DNA of 63,005 nt from Gnetum montanum (Eukaryota > Streptophyta > Gnetopsida > Gnetales > Gnetaceae): contig MNCI01037548.1 of NCBI GenBank assembly GCA_015680685.1, positions 50,460 to 113,464 of the forward strand. The letters are read 5' to 3'. Of this stretch, positions 43,404-55,395 are shown piece after piece. The notes under the pieces were generated by a model, which searched no databases, had not been told where the DNA came from, and was given only the letters and a program-made list of their open reading frames with translations. How positions within the stretch are numbered: position 1 is the stretch's first letter; each line of letters starts with the position of its first letter. The position numbers and the translations under genes are program-made.

Positions 43404-44278
43404 TGATAAATCCAAAAAATTTTAGGGAATGATATTGTAGTTACGATATAGTATCTACGATGTAATAGATATGTTATTGTATAAATGACATCGTGGGATG
43501 CATGCTAGCCTATATAAGCAACACTTAGACACACGAATCCATAGTGGATTTGTTAGCATAGTAGCAAAACTCTTTTAGTTTATTTTCTTAAATTCAGTGC
43601 TTAGTAGTGTGTTCATGCATCGTGATGTTTTGTAATTAAATGGAATCTTTATTTGAGTATGATGTACTTGGACACATTGCATGACTAACAATAAAGATCG
43701 AGATTACTCTACATCATTGCAGCAACACTTAGTTTTAATTCTTGTTTTTAATTAGTTTACTATTTACCATTTTCATAGTTAATGTTTATGATTACTTGCA
43801 ATTTACTTTTAATGTCTTTAAGTATAATGAGTATGATTGATCTCGAGCATGTAAATGTAACTACATGGTAACCCAGTAGTACTATCACTTGGTACACCCA
43901 GTAGTGAGGTACTTGGTATTCCTAGTAGTAGTTACACAAAGTCCAAGGTGTGACTAGAAGATTAGGATTGGCTGCTCATCGCATAGGCTAGTTTAGATTT
44001 GTTTTATTGTCACTTAGATTTAGAAACCTCTACTTTCACTTCATGTTTACTAGGAGCATAATGGCCAATTCAACATCAATTATCATATACCTCATCGTGA
44101 GCTAAACCATATGCATTGATGTTACTAACTCATGTCAGAAGACAACGATCACAAATGCTAACTAATTACTAGTATAATTACATTTCCTTATCTGTGGAGT
44201 TTGTCCAAGATTGCACATGAACACTAGTATCTCATATGGTTGGGTGTTGCATACTCCATTGCTCATCAAGAGCCATCA
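43404..44278 (+). repeat. LTR G (3' LTR of element G)
   Basis: It opens TGATAAATCCAAAAAATTTTAGGG and ends CATTGCTCATCA. TATA box: CCTATATAAGC at 43509-43519. The 'GATATAGTATCTACGATG' stretch and the ending match the inverted LTR H in layout. Confidence 0.8.
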
Positions 44279-45115
44279 TTTCCTAATTTTAATTGTTAAA
44301 AATGAACACTATATCTCTCAACATCAACATAATCTGACTTCAAACTTTTTTTCCCTTTCAATGGTAAGTAATATTTCTACATAATTGAAAAACTTTATGC
44401 TTGTTAAAACTACAAAACTTATATACCAATATGTTCTTTTTATAACAATTCATTTCATATTTTTTTACTTGAAGAATACGTTGTGCATCTACACAAGTAG
44501 GCTAATTACTATTACTTCCATGTATTATATTTTCTGAAGTCTCATCTAACAATACTCCTAAATAAAGATAATATATTATTGTATTTTAGAAAATACCCAT
44601 GCATATAAAATAAACATAATGTACATGTAGTATAGCATCCTCACCATCATATAAAGATTCTTGATTGTTTTTACATGCATTTAGCAAATGTTGATTTTTA
44701 TCACAGTAATAAAATAATATGTCTACTCAACATTTCTATTTGATAAGTCATGCTTTATATGGCTATTTGATGTAGCATTAACAACAAATTTGTCATGATA
44801 TCTTAAACAAGATTTCTTCAAAGAGTCATCATTTCCTAATGTAACTTGTTCATGATAAATATTATTTCTATCAACATTTGTGGAATAAGAATGCAAATTC
44901 TTTTGTCCCTTCAATGATAAGCAACATTTTTGTATAATTTCAAACCTTTATATTCATTAAAACTATAGAACTTACATAAAAATATGTACTTTTTATAATA
45001 CTTTATTTTTTATAGTATTTTGACTAGAAGATTATGTTGTGCATCTACATAAGTATGTTGAGTATTGTCACTTTCATGCATTATTTCTTTTGCAGTCTCA
45101 CCTAATAATAACACA
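44279..45115. repeat. AT-rich direct repeats right of element G
   Basis: Two diverged copies, about 44279-44560 and 44825-45110, share AGCCATCATTTCCTAAT, ATTAAAACTA-AGAACTTA, TATGTTCTTTTTATAA and TTGTGCATCTACA-AAGTA stretches. The period is about 550 bp. No ORF is supported. Confidence 0.65.
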
Positions 45116-45841
45116 AAATAAGAAAAACATATTGATTAAAAAAACAACTATATGTATAAAATAAACAAAACATATTACCATTTATTCGAAGAATTTCCCA
45201 CTTATTATAACCCTTTGTTCAATTTCACTACACAGGACATGATACATATTAGTAATTAGATTACTTGATTTGGGTACGTAGCCGGAGTTATTCAGTTTGA
45301 TCATTAATGGTAGGTTTCAAAGGTCGGAAAATGCAATAACCGATCAACACCTCTCGCAAGTACCCGTAACAGATGATCGACATTTTTGCTGATTACACAT
45401 CGGGAATTGTTGCCTTTTGATTTTTGGACGATACTCGTTGTCCGTGCTCAAGGCGTCGCGAGTTGAGCTATGGAAGGCGTGGCAGGGTGTGCGGCGTTAG
45501 CGCAGACATTCTACTGGATGTGAGATCTGAAGCTCCAGAGGTCTTCCTGAATGTAGCCTAAGAAGCGGAACGCGCATGGCTGTTGTGGCCACAACCTTGG
45601 CCACAGCCTGGACCATGAGAACGTCCGCAGAAAGAATCAAATCTGGAAGCAGTGATCTAGGCAGGAAATGGAGCAAATGCAGGAGCAGAAGGCCATGCAG
45701 TTCCAGACTCAGATCCAGATCTACCAGAGTTGAATCCCCCATTTGCAGATCTGGGATTAAACCCAGATCTGGAATCAGATTTGAAACCAGAACCGGGAAA
45801 CTCTGAAAAGAGGATCTAGGGCGCTTGACCATCTACCACGA
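45116..45841. other. Spacer and probable 5' untranslated region of the LINE
   Basis: It is AT-rich to about 45.3 kb, then GC-richer with repeated CCAGATCTGG-like words (45.63-45.81 kb). No clear LINE 5' end or TSD was seen. Short ORFs on both strands here look like shadows. Confidence 0.4.
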
Positions 45842-47069
45842 GTGTTGCGCTTTGGTGGCAATGAGCTAGGCTGTTGCGCTGTGCTCTTGTGGCTGTGGGG
45901 CAGTGGTAGCAGTGAGCAGCAAGGTCTGCATTGTGGTGCTTTTGCTACGGGTTGTACCAGGGCTGCCGCTGCATTACTACCGACGTTGAGCCAGTTCCAA
46001 TGGACGAGGAGCTCCTTTCATGCAAGGATATGGATGAATCTTCAGCGGTTGCTACTTCTTCACCTCAGGGAAGTTCTCCCAACTCATAATCTTTGGATTT
46101 TCTTTTACCTGAAGATATTTTGGACTCTATTTCTCAAGATTTTTCTGCACGTTTTATTTTTTTTTCAAATAGTAAGTTATCTACCTCGATCATTAAGCAT
46201 CAATTTGCATATTAAAACTATTTTACAAGCCCACGGAATTCAAGTCTTACACGCTCGATACTATGCTCGTAATTTTGTCCTTGCTGAACTTTCTGAGGCT
46301 TCTCAAATCGAGAAAGCTCTCTCTCTTCGAATTTTTCCTGCTCGTAATGCTACACTTATCCCCCGGGCCTGGAAATTTGATTTCAATGTCAACGACCCAG
46401 CCTTTAATATTATCCCTTGTTATGTAGAGCTACCTAATCTTCCTTTAATCTTTTCACCTGTTGAGCGAGACATAGTTAGAACCTTAGGTCGAGTCATCTC
46501 CAACCATGGAATTGAGGTTAACGGGGCTCACTTTCATCCCTACTGTATCGAACTAGACATTTCCCAAAAGAAAACCACTTTAACCTTAGGAGCTGAAGAT
46601 AAATTTTTTAATCAAAAGGTAGACTATTTTTATCTTCCTAACTCAAACCAATCCTCCCAAATCTAGTCCTGTAGTCACTCCTCAACCTAACCCACTAATT
46701 GCTCCCATTAAGTTCGGTTCTACTTCTAATAATGCTTCACACCTTTCTTCCTTGTCTGCTCCCTTCAAGGCAAGAGTCTCTCAATCCCATTCTCTCATTA
46801 AGGTCAGGTCAAAACCACCAATCATCCACTCATAATCAGTCCAAGACTCACTTTTACGCGATGAGTTTATCATGGTAGGGGGAAGAAAAAGGGCCAAAGC
46901 ATCTAAAACCACTACTTCTCCTTCCTCTCCTTTGCCCAAAACTAACACAACTTTAACTATTAATACAAACAACTCCTTTGCAATTCTCTCCACTACTATG
47001 ACAACTAACATTCCTAACCTCGATCCTTCTACTACCTTGTCACTCATAACATCTAAAGCTTCTCCATGA
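45842..47069 (+). pseudogene. LINE ORF1 (RNA-binding protein with DUF4283-like region)
   Basis: ORF1 protein would bind LINE RNA. The first block (45842-46666) holds LAELSEASQIEKALSLRIF, AWKFDFNVNDPAF and PCYVELPNLPLIFSPVERDIVRTLGRVI, the 'PVWVRLPNLP' type motif of plant LINE Gag-like proteins. A +1 shift near 46.66 kb leads to a Pro/Ser/Thr-rich part and then MVGGRKRAKASKTT (46872), ending at TGA 47067-47069. I see no zinc knuckle. The true start may lie before 45842. Confidence 0.75.
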
Positions 47070-50000
47070 ACTTCCTATCTTGGAATGTCCGAGGCCTAAC
47101 TGATAGGCTTCGTCGCAAAAGAGCCAGTAACTTTCTCTCTAGCCTAAATCTCACTTTGGATTTTCTCCTCCTCCAAGAAATCAAGATCTCAGCCGAACAA
47201 TTATCTTTTTCAGCCCACTGGTCTCTTCCCCATTCTTCTGTTCTTGCTACTTCGCATGAGTGTGGAAAAGGTGGCGCAGCCATTCTTTATCCAGCCTATT
47301 GGAAAGAAAAACTCCTTCAGCATGGGTCCGATTTAGGTCACTGAGTGGCCTAGGCTATTTTCTCATCCTCACATGGTCCCTTTGGAGTTTGTTCTATTTA
47401 TGCCCCCAATGACTCTACCGAACGAGCCCGATTGTGGCATGAACTCACTCATAGCCTCCCTTCTATTCCTTGGATTTTTGGTGGTGATTTTAACATGATG
47501 GAATTCTCTCATGATAAGCTTGGGGGTGTTTTCTCTCAACTTCTGCATCACGAATTTCAAGCCTGGTTAAATTTTAAGAAACATTTCTATCTTTCGGACG
47601 GCATCGTAGACACTGCTAGTGGCTCTCTAAACAGCTTCACTTGGAACAATCTTTGTAAGGGGCAGGCTTGCATCTATAGTCAGTTAGATAGGTATTCCTT
47701 TTCCACCCTTTCTTTTTGGCAGACCCTTTCTACTACTAAAGTCCACCAACACGCAACCCTATCTAATCATTTCCCTATTACTTTATCTATGCAAATCCAT
47801 AATGACCACCAACGATGGAATTATCATCTCTTTAGGCTACATAGTCAATGTTTCTCTTCTCCTTCTGCCCAACAACTTCTTTCTAGCCTCTAGAATGCTG
47901 AACCAAGACCCTTAGGTCTAAAGGGTTGGATCCACTGGTGGCTTTGAACTACTAGTAGAGTTAGGAATTTCCCCCATCATTATGGTAAGGAAGTTACCTC
48001 TCGCTCTTGGCAAGAGTACACCAACATATGCTCTACCATTGAGCACCTTACGACCAAACTAACTGATGATCCCTTCAATAGTCGCCTTCAAGGGGAGCTT
48101 GCCAGAGCCCGTATGGCCTTTCAACATTGGGACGTATATAAGGCACAAGGTGCCTTGATTAAAAGTTGACTCACTTGGCTAAACATTCAAGATGAGCATT
48201 GTAAGGAATTCTTTAAGTACCTTAACTGATCCTCCCCTTCACCCTCTTTAGATAAATTCTCCATAAATGGTTCCATTATCACTAACCAAAATAGTCTTCT
48301 CTCTTATCTTAAAGAACACTTTGAGGCCTTATTCACCACTACTCCTATGGATCCCGCATCCTTCGTGACAGCCATTCTAAATTTTCCTAAACTGGTTAAT
48401 TCTTCTATGCTGACAATTTTAGAAGCCGATATTACTCCAGTTGAGCTTCGACAGGCTTGCTTTAACCTAAGCCCAAGGAAAGCCCCGGGTTATGATCATT
48501 TTCCAGTAGAATTTTTCCAAAAGCATTGGCATCTGGTAGGTTCTGACCTCTTCCATGTTATCAAAGAGGCTACGCTTACTGGTTCTTTGGGACCAATCTT
48601 AAACCAAGGGATTATTCGTCTTCTCCCTAAATCAGGAGATCCTACTTGTATCTCCAATTGGCGACCTATCACCTTACTTAATGTGGTTTACAAAATTTGG
48701 GCGAAATGTTTGGACTTGTGATTAAAGAAAATCCTTGCCCTTATTATTTCCCCCATGTAGACTGGCTTTGTTCTAGGAAGATACATATTAAATAACGTGG
48801 TGGTTGCTTGGGAAGTTCTTAAGTGGGCTGAGGATGAGGGTCAGGATATCCTCCTAATGAAGCTTGACTACGCTAGAGCCTATGATAACATTAAGTGGGA
48901 CTTCGTTATGCAAACCATGACTAAATTGGGTTTTTGCCCTAAGTCCATTCATATGGTAGAATGCTTATTCTCAGATGCTACTGCGCAAATCATGACTACC
49001 TTCAGCATCACTTCTCCCTTTTCTATTCATAGGTCTATTAGGCAAGGTTGCCCTCTTGCTCCTTACCTCTTCATCATTGCAGCTGATTTTCTCTGTCATC
49101 AAATCAGCTTGGATATTCAAAACAATGTTTTATTTGGGGTTCATCTATCTTCTCCTCAACATCAGCTCCTCAATATGCATTTCACTGATGACTCCTTTTT
49201 CCTTATTCGAAACAATGCTGATAATGTGCAGTGTCTCTTGTCTCGAGTAGAGAAATATTGCTCCCTCTCTGAATCTGTCATAAATTGGCGTAAATCTTCT
49301 GTTTATAGCTTCACCAATAACTACAGTCATTTTCCCAATTATAGTTGGAAGCGTACTCAAGATCATGAGATCATTAAGCTCTTGGGAATCCCCTTTCGCT
49401 TTAGAGGCCCAATGTCCGAGCTCTGGGACCAAGTACTTTCTTGAATTCAAAGGAAAATCAAAAAATGGAAAACCAAACCCCTCACCCTCGTCGGTAAGTA
49501 TTTAATCTATAAGTCTATTTGTGCCTCTACCCATGTTTATTATTCGTCATGTTGGGCCCCTTCCCATGCTTCTTATCAAAAGCTTGAACGTTTATTTCGA
49601 GACTTCATGTGATCATCCAAAGGACATCCAAAAAGGCTTTCATCGTGTTGCCTAGAATATAGTAACTCTTCCTAAGAACAAAGGCGGATTGGGCCTTTTG
49701 AACTCCTTTAAGCAAGGTCTCACCCTTATCGCTAAGTGGTTGGTTCAGCACCTGGATGCCCCCAATACTATAGGGAATCTCCTTCAGTTAAGGCTTCGAC
49801 AAGCATTCCCTAAGAATAGGTCTATCTGGAAGGGTATCCACCCTGTTAATTGGATCCTTTCTCCTCATGAAATTATCATTCCTAGAACACATGTTTTTAA
49901 AAGCATTTGGAAGGCTTGGCAGGTCTTACATTCTCATGTGAATTGGAATAATATTCATATCAATCCTACTCTTCTTTCTAAGATTTGCCCTTGGTGGCTG

Positions 50001-50846
50001 CCCCTATGTCCTACTCCTCTAGCCACCTCAAATGCCAGGACAGCCACCATCTAGTTTCAAAAGGGAGTTGTTTCCCTTAGATAACTTCATCTCACTAATC
50101 AGTGGATTACTTGGGATATGTTCGAAAACTTATATGGGGCTTCTAGAATTATGCACCATTTCCTTGATAGACTTTATCACTTCATTCATCAGTATTTGCA
50201 TTTGGATGTTTCAGTTCTTAGTCTCTTCCATGGTCTTCACTGGACTAAGGGATCGAACCTTTTACCCTATAAACCACATGTGCCCTTTCAGTTGTTGCAT
50301 GATTCCTTTATGATTGTTAATCGCTGCAATCGATCATGGCACAAAGAAGAGTCTGAACAGTTTTGGCTCTCTCTCTTTTCACGAGTTTGGAGCCTTCTGA
50401 CTCTTCCAAAAATTAAACAATTTCTTTGGTGCCTCTTGCATCAAGGCCTACCTATCGGCAAACGTCGTGAATACCTTGGGATTTCAAACCCTAATTGCCC
50501 TCTTTGTGGAGGTCCTGAAGATTTTGTCCACATTTGTTGGCATTGCCCTTTCACTTAGTCTTCATGGGAGTGGGTTTCTAAAGTTTTTCCTTTATGCACG
50601 TTTTCCCATGAGGATATCGTATTCGGCTTTTTGGCCACCCCCTCTACTGACCTTCAGTTTCTTTGGAAAGTTATAAGGCCCCTCATTCTTTACTATATAT
50701 GGAAGCATAGATGCACTGCTCTTTTCCAAAACACTAATTCATCCAACTCTAACCATTTAAATATTATGGAAAAATCTCAAATTCTTTGCCTTGTGCATTT
50801 CCATATTTTATCTCGTACTTCTAAGTTAAAGTTGGATACTAATTAG
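47066..50846 (+). pseudogene. LINE ORF2: endonuclease, reverse transcriptase, zf-RVT
   Basis: ORF2 nicks target DNA and copies LINE RNA there. Its ATG at 47066 overlaps the ORF1 stop (ATGA). The endonuclease has FLSWNVRGL, LLQEIKIS, WIFGGDFNMMEF and SNHFPI. The RT has RKAPGYDHFPVEFFQ, LLPKSGDPTCISNWRPITLLN, KLDYARAYDNIKWDF, RQGCPLAPYLFIIAADF and the catalytic MHFTDDSFF (about 49180). A +1 shift lies between 49444 and 49689. Near the end KIKQFLWCLLHQGLPIGKRR, NPNCPLCGGPEDFVHICWHC is the zf-RVT motif. The end FLWKVIRPLILYYIWKHR also fits. About 1,260 codons match the usual length. Stops lie at 47341, 47350, 47891, 48719 and other sites. Confidence 0.92.
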
Positions 50847-51180
50847 TTGTTTTATTGTTTGCAGCCTTGGAGCAGATACACCAACTCGTGCACACTTCCC
50901 AATCTCGATCTGCTACATCAGAGTGTGTTATCATAATTTTGAGCATTCTGAGCTCTTTGTTATTCTCCTGGTCTTATTAACTCGTAGTTCTTATGGATTC
51001 CCAGCATATGGTTACTCTTTGGAATGTACTTCCACACCCTGAGAAGGATTATGTTTCAACATGTTTTCTTTCAACATCCGCATTTGTCATTGTTCTTCTT
51101 CCTATTTATCCATCAATATGTTCAGATGTTGATCATGTACTTAATCTCATTTAATTAATAAAATTCTCTTTTTGGGGTCC
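50847..51180 (+). other. 3' untranslated region of the LINE
   Basis: T-rich, with no ORF of note. It ends ATTAATAAAATTCTCTTTTTGGGG, a typical plant LINE tail, directly before the gap. Confidence 0.6.
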
Positions 51181-51256
51181 NNNNNNNNNNNNNNNNNNNN
51201 NNNNNNNNNNNNNNNNNNNNNNNNNNNNNNNNNNNNNNNNNNNNNNNNNNNNNNNN
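51181..51256. other. Assembly gap (76 N)
   Basis: Unknown bases at the 3' end of the LINE. Confidence 1.
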
Positions 51257-53047
51257 TTCCCCTTGTTTTTAGTCACTTTATTTCCACCACAAAAAAAATA
51301 TTTTAAATAACTTTGTTTGATCATATGTTGCCACACAATTTTCACATCTCCCAGAAGAATAGAGTTTAAAAGATAATGACATGCTCTAAGCATAACTGCT
51401 TTGTTGATAGTATCTTTATTTTTAGCAATAGACATCACTAAGCAACAAAAAGATATTAAAATATATACATATAACTACATCAAATTACTTAACCTGCAAC
51501 ATATCAAAGAACTTACCTATCAAAGGTATTCCTATTTTTTTATAACATACTTTGCTATTTTGAATCTATTTTGAAAAACTATATACTCATAAATAGCAAT
51601 GAGATTAAACATATTTCCTTCTTTCTTCAATATACATATAACTACATCAAATTACTTAACTTGCAACATATCAAAGAACTTACCTATCAAAGGTGTTCTT
51701 TTTTTAAAAAACTTGCTATTTTATATCTATCTTGAAAAACTATGTACTCATCAATAATGACAAGATTAACATATTTCCTTCTTTTTTCAATACATCCAAG
51801 GAATTTGTCCCCTCAACACACATTGTAACTAAGAGGTAAACAAAAGTTAATAGTAAACATTTTTAACAGAAAATTCATCCTATAAACTTAACAAAACAAC
51901 ACATAACTATACCTTTATAATTACAAGATTCAAATATTTATTTTGATACCAATAAACATAAAACATCATGATCAATAATAAGAACATGAACTCCATGTAA
52001 ACCATTATTACACTTTTGTTCTAGTGCCATGGCATTCTGATTTTTACTACATTTGCAATCAAATGCAACTCTTTTATATACACAATCCTGGCAACAACTT
52101 CAAAAGATACATAATAAAGAAATAGCTTCAAATCATAAATGTTTGTCACAATTTACAAAATGCATAGTATGTGTCCCACTTATCCATTATTTTATGTCAA
52201 TATAGTTGAAATTTTACTTTGCAATTAATACACCCAAATCTGCCACTGTCAACATTATTGTTAAAATAGTAGATTTGTATCTTTTGTGCAATCTACCATG
52301 CTCAAAATTTTCAAATCAAATTTTTACATTGATGATTTTAAAACCACCTTTTCATACAATCATGATACTAAAAATAAGATAGTTATAGCACCACACTCAA
52401 CAAGAAGACAAAATCTGCCAGTTGTATATCACAATTGCTTTGTCATGTTACATCATTGTTCTGTAACAATGACATAATGCAAACCTAATGTATACTTTAC
52501 TTAATAGGTTATAGCCTACCATGAATAAAACCAAACATGTCAAACTTCAACTATAAGATCTTGTTATTTTTTTTACTTAATGACATAACCATACTATGCA
52601 TATTGATCACACACACTCTACAAATAAAAAGCATAATTCAAGTAGTGCAGATGTAGAAGGCTCCTGCAAAGAAGACCTCAACATAAGAGTATCCTAACTT
52701 CTAAATTTTTTTTTACTATAGAAACTCTTAGAAAATCTACCTTATGCTTGTTTTGATTTTGTAGTTTTATAGTTATTTTTTAAAAACATCATCAAAGTTT
52801 AACATTCCTTTAAGTTCAATATCAATAAATTTTCTATGTCCTAACTTGTATGTTTCTACTTTACTTGGATAAATTCAGAAAAAAGGATAAAATGAGATCA
52901 TATCTAATTATGTTGGCAAGAGCAATATTCCCATCTACTAATGAACTATGATAGTGGAGATCTAGATGAATGCATGCCACTAGTTACAATGGCAACTCAC
53001 TTTCAATGATATGGAGCTACTTTGAGAAACTTTGTCTATGATTAAAG
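51257..53047. repeat. AT-rich region with a 167-bp direct repeat
   Basis: TATACATATAACTACATCAAATTACTTAAC starts (in shortened form) at 51464 and again at 51631. The sequence between and after is duplicated with changes, to about 51795. The remainder to 53.05 kb is AT-rich and shows no supported gene or RNA. Confidence 0.6.
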
Positions 53048-53590
53048 ATAGAGAGTTTTGGCTTAATACCAATATTTGTATCAAAGCAAATATGATAATT
53101 TAGAATAATTATAAAGTAATGTAATAATTCCTGGAGTGTGAATTAGACTAGAAACCTTTTGCCTAACAAGATAATAAGCTAACCACTTTGAGCTACCTAT
53201 CATTAGTACCAACATCATATTTTGCTTAAGTTTTGAAATATTATATTGGTTGTATGGCCAAAGATATAGATAATTAATGTTTGTACTATAAAAAATCTCA
53301 ACAAAAGCAATACAATGAATCCCTATGGCTTTTGCATTATACAATGATTAGAGTTTTTTATTTTTTAGTTTATTACTTAAAACTAAATTTTACTTGTTGC
53401 ATCTTAACTACTCATTAATTGTCATGTTATCTATTAATTGTAAATGATCATGAATTTTCTATGATTTGAAATGTTTTAGAAAAACAAAATGCAAACTATA
53501 AATGCTATAATGATTTTCAATTTGCCAAAATAAAGTGATGCCTCATACAATAAACTTTTAAATATAATGTAATGATGCAAGATGCTGAAA
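53048..53590. repeat. AT-rich dispersed repeat, copy 1
   Basis: It shares long stretches with 54512-55040 in the same orientation (ACTAGAAACCTTTT-CCTAACAAG, GGTTGTATGGCCAAA, CAACAAAAGCAATACAATG). It is about 540 bp long and diverged. It may be a non-autonomous element or an old local duplication. No inverted ends or TG/CA ends were found. Confidence 0.7.
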
Positions 53591-53695
53591 ATGATGGAAA
53601 GAAAGGACAAAAATACAAAATAAGATGATTTATAGAAATAAGAACACCAAACATGGGTTAGAATAGTAGATGAAAAAAAAAAGTTTAAAAAGTAN

Positions 53696-53833
53696 TAGTT
53701 AGTTTGTTGTCAACTAAGGAATATTAGCACCTTCTCTTTTGATGAATAAATACAAATGGATTACTCTATGCCCATGGTTAAAAGAGGTAAAACAACCTTT
53801 GCATGCATCTTTGAGAACTCAAAAACACAATCA
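53696..53833. repeat. 138-bp exact duplicate bounded by single Ns
   Basis: These 138 bp are identical to 53935-54072. An N stands exactly at each border (53695 and 53834). An exact copy with ambiguous bases at both ends is best read as an assembly artefact, not a biological repeat. Confidence 0.85.
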
Positions 53834-54072
53834 NTTGCTCCTTTTTGAGCCACATTTTAAACCTATCTACACACTAACACTTGTAGAAAGATTTACATTT
53901 TTAAAATAAATAGAAGTTAAGAAAAATAAAATACTAGTTAGTTTGTTGTCAACTAAGGAATATTAGCACCTTCTCTTTTGATGAATAAATACAAATGGAT
54001 TACTCTATGCCCATGGTTAAAAGAGGTAAAACAACCTTTGCATGCATCTTTGAGAACTCAAAAACACAATCA

Positions 54073-55395
54073 CTCATCAAAACATGAAACACAAAGGAGT
54101 AACAAGGAACAATCCTAGACCTTAACACAGAGAACAATCATAGAGCTCAATATCGTTGATATTTAATAGCTCAACAACACTATGGAGATGGAGATTGAGG
54201 AAGAGCATAATAGCACAATGAAGATGGATAGAGAAGAACATAGCTTTCCAACCCCAAAAAAATAAATAATGAGCAAAGAAAATTCAAAGTACATCACAAG
54301 TTTAACACTAAGTAGACATCATGAAAAAAAATGGAAAGAAAACATTTTTCCATTTCAATCCTATCTACTTAGGTGTACAACCTTATAATCAATAATTTGA
54401 AAAAAATAAGTGAAGAAAATTAATTATTAGTAGAGGGAAGGTCCTAGTCCTAACAAAATTTATATCAATTTTTAGTATCCATACTTGAAATTAAACTAAC
54501 AAAAGGATTCAAGATAGAGAGTTGTGGCCTAATACCAATATTTGTATCTAAGCAAACATGATCACTTAGAATAATTATAAAGCAATATAATAATGCCTCA
54601 AGTTTGACTCAGACTAGAAACCTTTTACCTAACAAGATAATGAGCTAATGACTTTGAGCTGCCTATCATTAGCAGCAACATCATTTTTTGCTTAATTTTT
54701 GAAATATTATAGTGGTTGTATGGCCAAATTTATATATAATTAATGTTTTTAATATAAAAGCTCTCAACAAAAGCAATACAATGAATCCACGTTCCATGAG
54801 TGGTGGTTGGATTTATTTTGCATTTTATTACTTAAAACTAACTTTTCCCCATTACATTTTAACAACTTGTTAATTGTCATGCTATCTATTAATTGGAGAT
54901 GATAATTAATTTGCTATAATTTGAAAAAGAAAAACAAGAGCAAAAGAAAAAACAACCTATAGATGCTACAATGCTTTTTAATTTTCCAAAATAAAGCAAT
55001 GTTTGGTACAATAAGCTTTTAAATTAAATGTGATGTTATGAATATATATATGTGTGAGAGATTCAATGTATTGAAAGAAAGGTTTATTTAGAATAATTGA
55101 ATTGCAAATGCCTTTAGGTAAATGAATTATAAATCTAAATCCATGAATGCTAAGTGTAGTTGGTATGCTTATATGATTAGCATTTTGAGTCATTACTATC
55201 ATCATTCATATTAGCTTAAAAGTATGTTCTAATAAAGATAGTGTAATCCAATGCTTTTTCAAAATTTAACAACAAATTTATTATCAATACCACAAGAAGC
55301 AAAAGAATAACAAGAATTACCATGAAACGTATTTCTATCCTACTTTCTTACTATCAAATAAGAGGGACAAAAGAGGGTAAAAGTTTGCAGAAATG
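54073..55395. other. AT-rich spacer left of element W
   Basis: Apart from copy 2 of the dispersed repeat nothing is recognised. The 3' LTR of W is expected here if W is complete, but I could not find its ends. Confidence 0.3.
54512..55040. repeat. AT-rich dispersed repeat, copy 2
   Basis: This is the partner of 53048-53590, about 1.46 kb away. The flanks of the two copies differ. Confidence 0.7.

Larger units (their letters stand above)
40740..44278 (+). mobile_element. Element G: 3' end of an Athila-type element (host of Z1)
   Basis: It comprises an ORF-X copy (40740-43196), a short untranslated part, GACGACAAGTTTTTAGCC and GTCATGGGG (polypurine-like), and LTR G. Its upstream part should lie beyond the window's left edge, on the far side of Z1 and E. 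The coding sequence starts abruptly at the end of LTR H, where Z1 was inserted. Confidence 0.75.
45842..51180 (+). mobile_element. Plant L1-type LINE, nearly full length
   Basis: ORF1, ORF2 (endonuclease, reverse transcriptase, zf-RVT) and a 3' tail follow in order on the '+' strand. The stop of ORF1 overlaps the start of ORF2. The element carries about a dozen stops and two frameshifts, so it is inactive. The tail TTAATTAATAAAATTCTC leads into the 76-bp gap, so the poly(A) and right TSD cannot be seen. Confidence 0.9.

Noticed and set aside
45497-45832. A 111-residue ORF on the '-' strand before the LINE.
   Set aside because: It is rich in Leu/Ser/Arg from repeated CCAGATCTGG words read in reverse, and matches no family.
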